A stretch of DNA of 64,000 bases from Shewanella sp. ANA-3 (GTDB lineage Bacteria > Pseudomonadota > Gammaproteobacteria > Enterobacterales > Shewanellaceae), in contig NC_008577.1 of assembly GCF_000203935.1 (NCBI RefSeq), positions 1,364,001 through 1,428,000 of the forward strand. Direction: 5' to 3'. Positions within the stretch are counted from its first letter, which is position 1, and every line of letters starts with the position of its first letter. This document shows, piece by piece, positions 37,120 through 46,273 of this stretch. A program made the position numbers and the translations under genes. The notes beneath the pieces are model-generated. The model was not told the origin of the DNA. It saw only the letters and a program-made list of their open reading frames with translations, and searched no databases.

Positions 37120-37150
37120 GGCTTTAGCCACTAAAAACAAGGCTAAAGCC
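37120..37150. terminator. Weak hairpin between yggS and proC
   Basis: GGCTTTAGCC / GGCTAAAGCC stem with an 11-base loop, but without a clear T run on the minus strand. It may attenuate yggS transcription. Confidence 0.35.
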
Positions 37151-37224
37151 GATTTTGCTGGCGCACCTTTGGCTATCTCTGTCATTTCCCTTAGCATCAG
37201 TGATGACGGTTTAATCCGTACCGA

Positions 37225-37941
37225 TTAATTGCTGGTGGTGTCTTTTACACCATAATCCCGTTCACCAAAGATGGCGCTGCCGATACGCACCATGGTTGAG
37301 CCGCACTCAACAGCGACGTCTAAGTCATTACTCATGCCCATGGAGAGAGTATCTACCGCGGGATAATGCTGTTTTAATGTATCGAATAACTGCTTAAGCT
37401 TGCTGAGTTCGTCGGTCTGCTGCGCGATGTCATTGGTGGCACTGGGAATCGCCATTAAGCCCCGCAGTTGTAAATGGGGTAATTGGCTGATGCTATCGGC
37501 CAGTGGCAGCATCTGCTCGGCATCGATACCGGATTTTGTGTATTCATCACTGATGTTGATTTGAATACACACCTTGAGCGGCGCAAGGTGTGCTGGGCGC
37601 TGCTCATTGAGGCGCTGGGCAATTTTCTCCCGCGAGAGGGTATGCATCCAATCGAAGTGCTGGGCGACTAAAGCGGTTTTATTGGATTGCAGTGGCCCAA
37701 TAAAATGCCATTCAATATCAGGGTGCGTGGCCTTTAGCGCCTCAATTTTTGTCACACCTTCTTGAACATAGTTCTCGCCAAAGCAACGCTGGCCCGCATT
37801 ATAGGCTGCTATAATATCTTCCATGGGTTTAGTCTTACTGACGGCAAGTAAGCGAATACTGTGAGGTAGGCGTGCGCATTTTTGCGCCGCTTGCGCGATC
37901 CTGCTCTGGGCGACTGCGAGTCTGTCTGCTATTGTTGTCAT
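37225..37941 (-). CDS. yggS: PLP homeostasis protein YggS
   Basis: A 238-residue pyridoxal-phosphate-binding protein of the YggS/PROSC family. LLAVSKTKPMEDIIAAYNAGQRCFGENYVQE holds the PLP lysine (Lys in SKTKP), with IEWHFIGPLQSNK and LSMGMSNDLDVAVECGSTMVRIGSAIFGER. It buffers free PLP in the cell. The start at 37941 (MTTIADRL) is preferred over the longer frame. It is divergent from pilT with about 35 bases between, so both promoters lie in overlapping DNA. Confidence 0.94.
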   Translation of the reverse strand: MTTIADRLAVAQSRIAQAAQKCARLPHSIRLLAVSKTKPMEDIIAAYNAGQRCFGENYVQEGVTKIEALKATHPDIEWHFIGPLQSNKTALVAQHFDWMHTLSREKIAQRLNEQRPAHLAPLKVCIQINISDEYTKSGIDAEQMLPLADSISQLPHLQLRGLMAIPSATNDIAQQTDELSKLKQLFDTLKQHYPAVDTLSMGMSNDLDVAVECGSTMVRIGSAIFGERDYGVKDTTSN

Positions 37942-37976
37942 GATGTAATTATCTGGTTGCAAGGATATCCCAAACT

Positions 37977-39014
37977 ATGGAAATCACTGAGTTATTAGCC
38001 TTTAGTGTAAAACACAAAGCCTCGGATCTACACCTCTCTGCAGGGATATCTCCCATGATCCGTGTCGACGGTGAAGTGAGAAAAATTAACCTGCCCGCGC
38101 TCGATCATCAGGGTGTACACAGCCTTGTGTACGACATTATGAATGATAAACAGCGTAAGGACTTTGAAGAGCATTTAGAAATCGACTTTTCGTTCGAAGT
38201 CCCTAATTTAGCGCGTTTCCGTGTGAACGCCTTTAACCAATCCCGCGGCGCGGCGGCGGTATTTCGTACCATTCCCAGCGAAATTTTGTCACTCGAGCAG
38301 TTAGGGGCGCCAGAGATTTTTAAAAAAATTTCCAGCTTTCCCCGCGGCTTAGTGCTTGTTACTGGGCCTACTGGTTCGGGTAAGAGTACCACACTTGCGG
38401 CCATGGTGGATTACATCAATGAGAACCGCCACGACCATATCTTAACCATTGAAGATCCTATTGAATTCGTTCACCAGAATAAGCAATGTTTGATTAACCA
38501 ACGGGAAGTGCATCGCCATACCCACAGCTTTAACGCGGCGCTACGTAGCGCACTGCGTGAAGACCCTGACGTTATTCTCGTCGGTGAGATGCGTGACCTT
38601 GAAACCATTCGTCTGGCTATGACGGCGGCTGAAACGGGTCACTTAGTTTTTGGTACCTTGCATACCACCTCGGCGGCTAAGACCATCGACCGTGTGGTTG
38701 ACGTTTTCCCTGCCGGTGAAAAGGACATGGTGCGTACCATGTTATCTGAATCATTACAGGCGGTTATTTCGCAAACCCTGATTAAGAAAATCGGTGGTGG
38801 CCGTGTGGCTGCCCACGAAATCATGATGGGTACGCCCGCTATCCGTAACCTTATCCGTGAAGATAAAGTAGCGCAGATGTACTCGGCCATTCAAACGGGG
38901 ATGGCCCATGGCATGCAAACGCTCGAACAGTGTCTGCAAAACTTAGTGAACCGTGGCCTCATCACCCGTGAGGATGCCATGTCGAAGAGTTCAAACAAAC
39001 AAGCGACGTTTTAA
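37977..39014 (+). CDS. pilT: Type IV pilus retraction ATPase PilT
   Basis: A 345-residue hexameric ATPase that depolymerises type IV pili for twitching motility. Walker A GPTGSGKS at 130-137; Asp box HDHILTIEDPIEFVH; Walker B REDPDVILVGEMRDLETI; His box TGHLVFGTLHT. The C-terminal AIRNLIREDKVAQMYSAIQTG is the PilT-specific segment. It is co-directional with pilU six bases downstream. Confidence 0.97.
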   Translation: MEITELLAFSVKHKASDLHLSAGISPMIRVDGEVRKINLPALDHQGVHSLVYDIMNDKQRKDFEEHLEIDFSFEVPNLARFRVNAFNQSRGAAAVFRTIPSEILSLEQLGAPEIFKKISSFPRGLVLVTGPTGSGKSTTLAAMVDYINENRHDHILTIEDPIEFVHQNKQCLINQREVHRHTHSFNAALRSALREDPDVILVGEMRDLETIRLAMTAAETGHLVFGTLHTTSAAKTIDRVVDVFPAGEKDMVRTMLSESLQAVISQTLIKKIGGGRVAAHEIMMGTPAIRNLIREDKVAQMYSAIQTGMAHGMQTLEQCLQNLVNRGLITREDAMSKSSNKQATF

Positions 39015-39020
39015 GGATTT

Positions 39021-40136
39021 ATGATGGATGTCCGTCCGTTTTTAAAAGTCATGGTGGAGCGTAAAGCCTCGGACTTGTTTATTACCGCAGGTTTTCCGCC
39101 AAGCGCCAAAATCGATGGCGAGTTACGCCCATTAGCCGAGAGTGCCTTCACGCCCGCGCAGTCTTTGGATTTTGTCGAATCTGTAATGACTGAGGCGCAA
39201 AAGAAGGAGTTTCACAGCACTCGCGAGTGTAACTTTGCTTTTGCGGTTAAGGATTTAGGGCGTTTCCGCGTCAGCGCATTCTGGCAGCGTGAATCTCCGG
39301 GATGCGTTATGCGCCGGATTGAGACCAAGATCCCTGAGGTAGAGGACTTAAAACTGCCACCGATTTTAAAAGATCTGGTGATGAGTAAACGGGGTCTTAT
39401 CATCATGGTCGGGGGGACGGGAACCGGTAAGTCGACCTCCTTGGCGGCGTTAGTGGGTTATCGTAACGCCCATGCCCGTGGTCATATCCTCACCATCGAA
39501 GACCCAGTGGAATTTGTGCACGATCATCGCAAAAGTATCATCACTCAACGCGAAGTGGGTATAGATACAGAATCCTTTGATGCGGCGTTGAAGAGTTCGC
39601 TGCGTCAGGCGCCCGATGTGATTTTGATTGGTGAGATCCGTACTCAAGAAACCATGGAGTTTGCGCTCTCCTTCGCCGAAACGGGTCACCTCTGTATGGC
39701 GACATTGCACGCAAACAACGCTAACCAAGCGTTAGACCGGATCATGCACTTAGTGCCTGAGAGTAAACACCAGCAGTTGCTATTCGACTTGTCACTCAAC
39801 CTGCGCGGCATTGTGGCGCAGCAACTGGTGCCTAAGGTTGATGGTACAGGACGACGGGCAGCGATTGAAGTCTTGATCAATACGCCACGTGTCGCGAGCT
39901 TGATTGCTAAAAACGAGCTGCATTTGCTTAAAGAAACTATGGCTAAATCGAATGAGCAGGGGATGCAGACCTTCGACCAAGCCTTGCTGCAACTCTATAT
40001 CGATGGGGAAATCAGCTATGCCGATGCGCTTCACCATGCTGACTCGCCAAACGACTTACGTTTAATGATCAAATTGCAAAATAAAGAGCCTACCAGTTCA
40101 AGCTTTATGGAAGGCGTGACCTTGGATATGGATTAA
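39021..40136 (+). CDS. pilU: PilT-like accessory retraction ATPase PilU
   Basis: A 371-residue ATPase of the PilT family. Walker A GGTGTGKS, ILTIEDPVEFVHDHRKSI, Walker B RQAPDVILIGEIRTQETMEFALSFAETGHLCMATLHANNANQALDRI. It helps PilT retract pili under load. It starts six bases after pilT and is followed by a terminator, so pilTU is a two-gene operon. Confidence 0.95.
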   Translation: MMDVRPFLKVMVERKASDLFITAGFPPSAKIDGELRPLAESAFTPAQSLDFVESVMTEAQKKEFHSTRECNFAFAVKDLGRFRVSAFWQRESPGCVMRRIETKIPEVEDLKLPPILKDLVMSKRGLIIMVGGTGTGKSTSLAALVGYRNAHARGHILTIEDPVEFVHDHRKSIITQREVGIDTESFDAALKSSLRQAPDVILIGEIRTQETMEFALSFAETGHLCMATLHANNANQALDRIMHLVPESKHQQLLFDLSLNLRGIVAQQLVPKVDGTGRRAAIEVLINTPRVASLIAKNELHLLKETMAKSNEQGMQTFDQALLQLYIDGEISYADALHHADSPNDLRLMIKLQNKEPTSSSFMEGVTLDMD

Positions 40137-40155
40137 TCCTGTCCGCGGTGATGTG

Positions 40156-40183
40156 AAAGCAGCTCCCTTGAGCTGCTTTTTTT
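40156..40183 (+). terminator. Terminator of pilTU
   Basis: AAAGCAGCTC / GAGCTGCTTT hairpin followed by seven T. Confidence 0.88.
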
Positions 40184-40312
40184 ATCGCTTAAGACAATCG
40201 ATAACTCGCTGTAGCTTTTATTTTTTTATTCAATATGATCTCTATATTAGTGAGTGACGTAATAGAGAATAACGAGTTTGCCAATCTTGGCGCGCCCAAT
40301 GAGAAGGACATT

Positions 40313-40846
40313 ATGATGAAACTCCCCTTAGTTATCTTTGCCAGCCTGTTAAGCACTAGCGCATTTGCGGCAACTTGCCCGAGTTATCTTGATGTTGAAG
40401 TGCGTAAATTACACTCGGATGAGAAGATTAATCTGTGTGAATTGACTCAGGGCAAGCCAGTGTTACTGGTCAACACCGCGAGTAACTGTGGTTACACTCC
40501 GCAATTTAAGGCCCTCGAAGCGCTCCATAAAGAATACAAAGACAAAGGCTTAGTGGTGATTGGTTTCCCTTCCGATGACTTTTTCCAAGAAGAAAATGAT
40601 GAAAAAGACACGGCTAAGGTGTGCTACATCAACTATGGTGTCACCTTTACTATGCTCGCTACATCGCCCGTGAGAGGCAGCGATGCTAACAGTGTCTTCA
40701 AATACTTAGGAGATAAAGCCGACTCGCCTAAGTGGAACTTCTACAAGTATGTCGTCAGTGGCGATGGCAATACTGTGCAGCAGTTTAATTCTAAGGTTAA
40801 ACCCGATAGCGCCGAGCTTAAGCAGGCAATAGAATCAGTGCTTTAA
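40313..40846 (+). CDS. Exported glutathione peroxidase-family thiol peroxidase
   Basis: A 177-residue peroxidase with a signal peptide (cut after about residue 19, AFA) so the enzyme is periplasmic. The peroxidatic residue is Cys59 in NTASNCGYTPQFKALEALHKEY, not selenocysteine. GFPSDDF replaces the usual GFPCNQF, and KWNFYKYVV holds the Trp/Asn of the catalytic tetrad. The start at 40313 is supported by GAAGGA; an open leader upstream is not part of the protein. It probably reduces peroxides using thioredoxin-like donors. Confidence 0.88.
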   Translation: MMKLPLVIFASLLSTSAFAATCPSYLDVEVRKLHSDEKINLCELTQGKPVLLVNTASNCGYTPQFKALEALHKEYKDKGLVVIGFPSDDFFQEENDEKDTAKVCYINYGVTFTMLATSPVRGSDANSVFKYLGDKADSPKWNFYKYVVSGDGNTVQQFNSKVKPDSAELKQAIESVL

Positions 40847-40885
40847 TGCCCAATTTATTCATTTTACTCATGTTAAGAGGCTACT

Positions 40886-41899
40886 TTGGCTAGGTTTTCA
40901 GGATTATCAAAAGAGATGGGTCACGCAAAGCGTGGCAAAGTGGGCGTGTTGCTACTCAACCTTGGCACTCCAGATGCGCCAACGGCATCGGCGGTAAGGC
41001 GTTACCTTGCTGAGTTTTTATCCGACCCTCGGGTGGTCGAAATTCCAAAACTCCTGTGGATGCTGATTTTACATGGCATAGTGCTGCGCGTTCGCCCGGC
41101 TAAGTCTGCGGCGCTCTATCAGAAGGTCTGGACTGAGGCGGGTTCACCGCTGATGGATATCAGCTTGCGCCAAACCGCTAAATTATCGGACAAGTTAACA
41201 GCCGGTGGGCATCAAGTATCAGTACATTTAGCCATGCGTTATGGCAATCCTTCGGTGGCGAGCACCTTACAAACGATGCATCAGCAGGGGATTGATAAGT
41301 TGGTGGTGTTACCGCTCTATCCGCAATATGCGGCGCCGACAACGGGCTCGGCTTTTGACGCTATTGCAAGGGAATTAACCCAGTGGCGCTTTCTGCCATC
41401 GCTGCATTTTATTCACACTTATCATGATAACCCCGACTTTATTACCGCATTGGTGAACTCGATTCGCGCCGACTTTGAGCAACACGGTAAGCCACAAAAG
41501 TTAGTGCTTTCTTACCATGGTATGCCCGAGCGTAATCTGCACTTAGGCGATCCTTACTATTGCTTTTGCATGAAGACGACCCGTCTGGTGGCTGAGCAAT
41601 TAGGGCTTACAGCGGATGAGTTTGTGATGACATTTCAATCACGGTTTGGTAAGGCTAAATGGTTACAACCTTATACGGATGCCACTATGCATGCGTTGCC
41701 GAGTGAAGGTGTACGTGACGTGGCGATTGTGTGCCCAGCGTTTAGTGCCGATTGCTTAGAGACCTTAGAAGAGATTGTCGGTGAAAACGGTCATATCTTT
41801 GCTAATGCCGGCGGGGAGAAGTTCCGTTACATTCCTGCGCTGAACGATAATGATGACCATATCAGCATGATGGCTAACTTGGTTAAGCCCCATCTGTAA
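40886..41899 (+). CDS. hemH: Ferrochelatase
   Basis: A 337-residue enzyme that inserts Fe(2+) into protoporphyrin IX. LLNLGTPDAPTASAVRRYLAEFLSDPRVVEIP opens the domain; the catalytic His is in LSYHGMPERNLHLGDPYYC, and QSRFGKAKWLQPYTD and VVCPAFSADCLETLEEI follow. The start is TTG at 40886 with AAGAGG upstream; ATG at 40916 is an alternative that would shorten it by ten residues. It carries CFCMKT, as in other ferrochelatases of this group. Confidence 0.94.
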   Translation: MARFSGLSKEMGHAKRGKVGVLLLNLGTPDAPTASAVRRYLAEFLSDPRVVEIPKLLWMLILHGIVLRVRPAKSAALYQKVWTEAGSPLMDISLRQTAKLSDKLTAGGHQVSVHLAMRYGNPSVASTLQTMHQQGIDKLVVLPLYPQYAAPTTGSAFDAIARELTQWRFLPSLHFIHTYHDNPDFITALVNSIRADFEQHGKPQKLVLSYHGMPERNLHLGDPYYCFCMKTTRLVAEQLGLTADEFVMTFQSRFGKAKWLQPYTDATMHALPSEGVRDVAIVCPAFSADCLETLEEIVGENGHIFANAGGEKFRYIPALNDNDDHISMMANLVKPHL

Positions 41900-41920
41900 G
41901 CTTTATAACCGTAGAAATAA

Positions 41921-41948
41921 AAAAGGATAGCTCAGGCTATCCTTTTGT
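41921..41948. terminator. Bidirectional terminator between hemH and ruvX
   Basis: AAAAGGATAGC / GCTATCCTTTT hairpin with T-rich flanks on both strands, between convergent genes. Confidence 0.85.
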
Positions 41949-41960
41949 TTTTACGACTTA

Positions 41961-42386
41961 TCATTCACCGAAATGATTTTCAAAATAGCTTTCGACAATC
42001 AATACGGCAGACACGGCATCGACTTGACCTTTGGTGAGGGCTTTAAAGCCACCGAGTTCAAATAACCGAGCTTTTGCATCTGTGGTGGTCAGTCTTTCAT
42101 CTTGAGTGACAATTTTAACCCCAAACTTAGCGTTCAGGCGGTTGGCAAATTTTCTCGCCCTGTGGGTCATCTCTTGCTCTGTACCATCCATATTGAGCGG
42201 TAAACCTACGACGACTAAATCGGGTTGCCACTCTTTAATGAGCTTGCCGATTTCATCCCAATTGGGAATACCATCGACGGCTTTTAGGGATAATAGTGGC
42301 GTGGCGCTGGCGGTGATTTGTTGCCCTATGGCGACACCAATACTTTTTGTTCCAAAATCAAAACCTAAAACGGTTTTTGCGTTCAT
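41961..42386 (-). CDS. ruvX: Putative Holliday junction resolvase RuvX/YqgF
   Basis: A 141-residue RNase H-like nuclease: [55 protein letters not shown] and [15 protein letters not shown]. The acidic residues Asp (GFDFG), Glu (DERL) and Asp (VDAVSA) are present. In E. coli the family is linked to processing of pre-16S rRNA. It follows yqgE by 28 bases, the usual order. Confidence 0.93.
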   Translation of the reverse strand: MNAKTVLGFDFGTKSIGVAIGQQITASATPLLSLKAVDGIPNWDEIGKLIKEWQPDLVVVGLPLNMDGTEQEMTHRARKFANRLNAKFGVKIVTQDERLTTTDAKARLFELGGFKALTKGQVDAVSAVLIVESYFENHFGE

Positions 42387-42414
42387 CTATATTCACTCGT
42401 CACAATAAAATCGG

Positions 42415-42978
42415 CTAGGCGTGGCCCGCCTGTGATGACAATTGCCAAGCATCAAAGCCGAGCGCGCGGCTCGCTTGTTGCCATCTATCCTCGTGTTTGA
42501 CATCGAAGAGTAGGGCCTGATCGGCAGGGATAGTCAGCCATGAGTTATCGGCCAGTTCTTGCTCCAGCTGGTTTTTGCTCCAACCCGCATAACCTAATGC
42601 CACGATAAATTTTTCTGGCGAGCGCTCGCTGCCAATCGCCGTTAATACATCCCTTGAGGTGGTGAGCATGAGGCCAGAGCTTAATTCTGTACTGTTGGCC
42701 CAATAGGGCTGGGATGTATGCAAGACAAAGCCTCTATCTTGGGACACGGGGCCGCCCATTAAAACCTGCGCGCCTAATGCGAGGTCGGTCGACACTTGCT
42801 CAGCGGGCAAATCCATCTGTTCGAGCAATGAGTTCACTTCAATGCCCAATGGTTTATTAATCACGAGCCCCATGGCGCCTTTTTCATCGTGTTCGCATAG
42901 ATAGATGACGGTGCGTTCAAAAAAAGTGTCATCGAGCGACGGCATGGCGATTAAAAAATGGTTCTGCAAACTCTCCAT
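42415..42978 (-). CDS. yqgE: YqgE/AlgH family protein
   Basis: A 187-residue protein of the UPF0301 family: [43 protein letters not shown] is the signature N-terminus, [13 protein letters not shown] and [22 protein letters not shown] follow. Full length. It forms an operon with ruvX; function is poorly defined. Confidence 0.93.
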   Translation of the reverse strand: MESLQNHFLIAMPSLDDTFFERTVIYLCEHDEKGAMGLVINKPLGIEVNSLLEQMDLPAEQVSTDLALGAQVLMGGPVSQDRGFVLHTSQPYWANSTELSSGLMLTTSRDVLTAIGSERSPEKFIVALGYAGWSKNQLEQELADNSWLTIPADQALLFDVKHEDRWQQASRALGFDAWQLSSQAGHA

Positions 42979-43046
42979 TAAATGCTCCGTTCAGCCCACA
43001 GGCGTTGACCAATAGATTAAATCCAGCGGCTTAGGCTGGTGGCGTA

Positions 43047-43376
43047 TCAACCGCCGGCTAATTTGACTTTGTAGTTTTGTTTTTCAAGCAGTTGTTTTAG
43101 TTGTTCACGATTATCGGTTTGCACTTCGATAGTGAAATCTTTGACTGTGCCACCACAACCACATTGTTTTTTAAGGGTTTGTGCCAGGGCTTTTAAGCCC
43201 GCTTCATCAAGCCCTAGGCCTGAAATGACCGAGACACCTTTACCTTTGCGGCCTTTGCTGTCTCTGTGGATACGCACAATCCCATCGGATGCGGGGATAG
43301 CTTTGGCTTCTGGCTCGGCAGTAATGCGGCCTTTATCTGTGCTGTACACTAAGGAAACGTTGGGATCTACTCTCAT
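43047..43376 (-). CDS. yciH: YciH translation-factor-like protein (SUI1/eIF1)
   Basis: A 109-residue protein with an eIF1/SUI1 domain: RIHRDSKGRKGKGVSVISGLGLDEAGLKALAQTLKKQCGCGGTVKD, then IEVQTDNREQLKQLLEKQNYKVKLAGG. Bacterial YciH can influence start-site selection during initiation in vitro. Single gene. Confidence 0.92.
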   Translation of the reverse strand: MRVDPNVSLVYSTDKGRITAEPEAKAIPASDGIVRIHRDSKGRKGKGVSVISGLGLDEAGLKALAQTLKKQCGCGGTVKDFTIEVQTDNREQLKQLLEKQNYKVKLAGG

Positions 43377-43440
43377 AAGTCATCTTTTATCTGAATATAC
43401 GCCGCTTAAGTTTACCAAACTCAACGTCTTTCGGGGAGGT

Positions 43441-43474
43441 AAAAAAAGGCCACTGACAGAGACTGAAAGTGGCC
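43441..43474 (-). terminator. Terminator of the Fur-boxed membrane-protein gene
   Basis: GGCCACTTTCAG / CTGTCAGTGGCC-type stem read on the minus strand, followed by seven T. Confidence 0.8.
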
Positions 43475-43525
43475 GAAGGTCAATGCTAGCTCTTTGCAGG
43501 GAAGTAGCATGTTTAAAAAGCAGAC

Positions 43526-43840
43526 TTAGAGATGCTGCAATACCATAGCGATTAATGCCAATGCGGTGAGTAGGGCGCAGGGCATGATAAAACGATGCAA
43601 TTTAGGGAGGGCGATTAAGCAAGCGGTGGCAACAAACCCAAAGGCGGCAACCGTGGTGTAATTCACCCCGTTCGACACAGTCTCAAACACGAGCCAACTC
43701 AATACGACTAAAGGTAAAAACAGCAACATCATGGGGAGATGAGGTGTGAGCTTACTGTTATGGGTATCAGCAGAGACTTTTTGCGGTGCGAACCAGAAAA
43801 TCGCCGATGCCACAATCAATGCGCTAATGAACCAGTACAT
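43526..43840 (-). CDS. Small membrane protein, probably iron-regulated
   Basis: A 104-residue protein with about four hydrophobic segments (1-18, 34-50, 58-78, 83-101) and a short polar loop after the first. I recognise no family. GGGATAA precedes the start, and a strong Fur box is centred 34 bases upstream of the start codon. That suggests repression by iron and a role in iron uptake or metal homeostasis. Monocistronic, with its own terminator. Confidence 0.65.
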   Translation of the reverse strand: MYWFISALIVASAIFWFAPQKVSADTHNSKLTPHLPMMLLFLPLVVLSWLVFETVSNGVNYTTVAAFGFVATACLIALPKLHRFIMPCALLTALALIAMVLQHL

Positions 43841-43861
43841 GTTAGTTATCCCTTAATCGCT

Positions 43862-43886
43862 TTAAGTGATAATCATTATCATTTAA
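43862..43886 (-). promoter_or_regulatory. Fur box
   Basis: TGATAATCATTATCA (43867-43881) is a perfect palindrome; the 19-base word at 43862-43880 matches the classical Fur consensus at 14 positions, with all 13 right-hand bases identical. It lies just upstream of the small membrane-protein gene on the minus strand. Confidence 0.8.
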
Positions 43887-44019
43887 AGCGATTGCTGAAG
43901 TCAAGCTGAATAACACACTGCTTTTTCATCATATTGAGTTGTAGAACCGTCCATTGCTCTGTAAGCTAAATTTATTTTCGGCTTATTTGTGTTCGATAAG
44001 AACGACCAAGGAAATCACC

Positions 44020-44580
44020 ATGAAAAATATAATTGTAGGTTTAGCCGTACTGGCATTGAGTGCCTGTAGTTCCCTTAAGTCGGGTTGGGATTTTGACCCA
44101 AGCGCCAATTTTACTCAGTACAAGACCTATGCGTGGGTCGCGCAAAAGACCGATGCTTCGGGTTATCACCTCGATGGTTTAATGGATCAGCGCGTGCGGG
44201 ATGCGGTGAATTCTCAGCTTTCATCTAAGGGCATGACCTTGGTCGATGCAAAGGATGCCGATGTATTAGTGAACTATCTGACCAAAATCGATAAGAAGAT
44301 TAATGTAGATACCTTCAATACCAATTTTGGTTATAACCCTTACTATGGCCCAGGTTGGGGCTGGGGCGGTAACATGCAAACCCAGACCACAGTCAGAGAA
44401 TATGAAGTCGGCACCCTGATCATTGATTTAGTTGATAATAAAACCGCTAAGTTAATTTGGCGCGGCTCAGTGGCTGACACTATCCGTGATAAAAATACCC
44501 CTTCGGAAAGAGTACAGCTGATCAACGAAGCGGTCGGCAGTCTGATGGCGAATTTCCCGCCAAAGCCTGAAAACAAATAA
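44020..44580 (+). CDS. DUF4136 lipoprotein
   Basis: A 186-residue predicted outer-membrane lipoprotein: MKNIIVGLAVLALSACSS with lipobox LSAC. DUF4136 features are FDPSANFTQYKTYAWV, LDGLMDQRVRDAVNSQLSSKGM, DVLVNYLTKIDKK, a Gly/Trp/Tyr-rich GYNPYYGPGWGWGG loop and GTLIIDLVDNKTAKLIWRG. The start at 44020 gives the MKN signal; the longer frame lacks one. Function unknown. Terminator follows. Confidence 0.88.
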   Translation: MKNIIVGLAVLALSACSSLKSGWDFDPSANFTQYKTYAWVAQKTDASGYHLDGLMDQRVRDAVNSQLSSKGMTLVDAKDADVLVNYLTKIDKKINVDTFNTNFGYNPYYGPGWGWGGNMQTQTTVREYEVGTLIIDLVDNKTAKLIWRGSVADTIRDKNTPSERVQLINEAVGSLMANFPPKPENK

Positions 44581-44594
44581 TTTACTTTTAGTCT

Positions 44595-44622
44595 AAAAAA
44601 GCGGCCCTTTGGCCGCTTTTTT
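44595..44622 (+). terminator. Terminator of the DUF4136 gene
   Basis: AAAAAAGCGGCC / GGCCGCTTTTTT perfect stem with a 4-base loop. Confidence 0.9.
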
Positions 44623-44933
44623 GTGGCTAAAATTTAGGCTTGAGTGGTATTAAGATGAATTTTCTAAAAATTTTAAAATTTTAATTGATTATGCTTTATT
44701 AAAACTTATCAAAAAATAAGCTTAATTGAATGAGAGGAACTGTCGTCTGTTGGTTAATGCATTGTTATTGAAGGGCTGTAGTGTAACGTAATATAGAAAA
44801 GTAGAAATAGCTAATGCGCAAAAACTATCAATAGATGAAATATTCTAATGACAAAATTTAAATAATCTCATTATCCAGTCCGTGCATTATCAGGCAAAAT
44901 CCGTTCTTTATGCATGGGTAATAAGTAGTTTAA
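44623..44933. other. AT-rich intergenic region
   Basis: About 310 bases, strongly AT-rich around 44650-44720 (runs such as AAAATTTTAAAATTTT). No gene and no clear promoter pair; it may be a curved-DNA or H-NS-type site. Confidence 0.35.
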
Positions 44934-45575
44934 ATGCAAGAAGCGCAATTTATCGGATTATTATGGCTGATTGGGATTTTAGCCGAGGCCATGACAGGGG
45001 CATTAGCGGCGGGTCGTAAGCAGATGGACCTATTCGGCGTGGTTATCATTGGCTGCGCGACGGCAATTGGTGGTGGCACCCTAAGAGACATGCTGCTCGG
45101 AAATTACCCTTTGATTTGGGTCGAGAATGTCCATTACCTGCTCGCGATTGCATTTGCGTCTTTACTAACGGTCGCCATTGCGCCTGTGATGCGTTACCTG
45201 TCTAAGTTATTCTTGGCCATTGATGCCTTAGGCCTAGCCGTATTCTCGATTGTTGGCGCCCAAAAAACCCTAATGTTAGGCTTTAGTCCAACGATTGCGG
45301 TGGTGATGGGGCTCGTCACAGGGGTCTTTGGCGGGGTGATCCGCGATATTCTCTGTAATCAAGTGCCTTTGATTTTTAAGAAAGAACTCTATGCGGTGAT
45401 TTCGCTCTTTACCGCAGGCTTATATATCACCCTCAACGCTTATCAATTGGCTGAGTGGATAAACCTAGTGGTCTGTTTAACGCTTGGCTTTAGCTTACGA
45501 ATGTTAGCGCTGCGTTATCATTGGTCTATGCCGACCTTTGACTATCAAGCCAATGGCGACCAACATACGCACTAA
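44934..45575 (+). CDS. TRIC-type cation channel family protein (UPF0126)
   Basis: A 213-residue membrane protein with two UPF0126/TRIC repeats. Each repeat has two or three helices and a GGGxxRDxL turn (GGGTLRDMLLGNYPLIWV near residue 42 and GGVIRDILCNQVPLIF near residue 130). Seven transmembrane helices are predicted. Prokaryotic TRIC proteins form trimeric potassium-selective channels. A single gene with a shared terminator. Confidence 0.88.
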   Translation: MQEAQFIGLLWLIGILAEAMTGALAAGRKQMDLFGVVIIGCATAIGGGTLRDMLLGNYPLIWVENVHYLLAIAFASLLTVAIAPVMRYLSKLFLAIDALGLAVFSIVGAQKTLMLGFSPTIAVVMGLVTGVFGGVIRDILCNQVPLIFKKELYAVISLFTAGLYITLNAYQLAEWINLVVCLTLGFSLRMLALRYHWSMPTFDYQANGDQHTH

Positions 45576-45576
45576 T

Positions 45577-45607
45577 AAAAATGGGGCATTTAATGCCCCA
45601 TTTTTTA
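45577..45607. terminator. Bidirectional terminator between TRIC and tpx
   Basis: AAAAATGGGGCATT / AATGCCCCATTTTT hairpin, T-rich both ways, between convergent genes. Confidence 0.85.
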
Positions 45608-45610
45608 TGC

Positions 45611-46204
45611 TTATTGCTGTGCTTGAATGGTTTTTAACGCTTCAAGCGCGGCGTCGTAATTGGGGTGTTCGGTAATATTGGGGACTAGCTCCTGGTACTT
45701 AAGCTGACCTTCGGCATCGATAATAAAGATGGCCCGAGCGAGTAAGCCGTAATCCTCAATCAATAAACCGTATTTCTCACCAAAATCACGCCACACTGAG
45801 TCGGAAAGCACTTTGATTTTGTCGACGTTCTCCACCTTACAGAAGCGTTTTTGCGCGAAGGGCAAATCTGTACTGATGGTCAGCATGACGACATCATCGG
45901 AGAAGTGACTGACTTCACTGTTAAAGCGCTTAGTTTGCAGCGCACAGACACCCGTATCTAAGCTGGGCACGGCACTGATCAGCACGGTTTTGCCTTTAAA
46001 GTCACTCAGGCTGATAGGGGTAAATTTTTCGTCGACAACTTTAAACCGTGGCGCCATTTGCTCAAGCTTGGGTAATTTCCCTGCGAGAGTGACAGTCTTG
46101 TCGCCCATCATCACTTGGGTTTTATCATTGGCGATAGCGGTGGGGCTGAGAACCATTAAACTAAAAACACAGCCAGCGGCTAGAAATGAAACATACTTTT
46201 GCAT
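45611..46204 (-). CDS. tpx: Exported thiol peroxidase Tpx
   Basis: A 197-residue atypical 2-Cys peroxiredoxin. Unlike E. coli Tpx it starts with a clear signal peptide (MQKYVSFLAAGCVFSLMVLS, cut near ANA), so it is periplasmic. The peroxidatic Cys87 lies in SLDTGVCALQTKRF and the resolving Cys122 in AQKRFCKVE. GGGAGAGA precedes the ATG at 46204. It would remove hydrogen or lipid peroxides outside the inner membrane. Confidence 0.9.
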   Translation of the reverse strand: MQKYVSFLAAGCVFSLMVLSPTAIANDKTQVMMGDKTVTLAGKLPKLEQMAPRFKVVDEKFTPISLSDFKGKTVLISAVPSLDTGVCALQTKRFNSEVSHFSDDVVMLTISTDLPFAQKRFCKVENVDKIKVLSDSVWRDFGEKYGLLIEDYGLLARAIFIIDAEGQLKYQELVPNITEHPNYDAALEALKTIQAQQ

Positions 46205-46273
46205 TTTCTCTCCCTTACTCAGGTATGTTGTGCACATTGGCTTAAGGTACGACAAAACCTAAACTATCACCAT

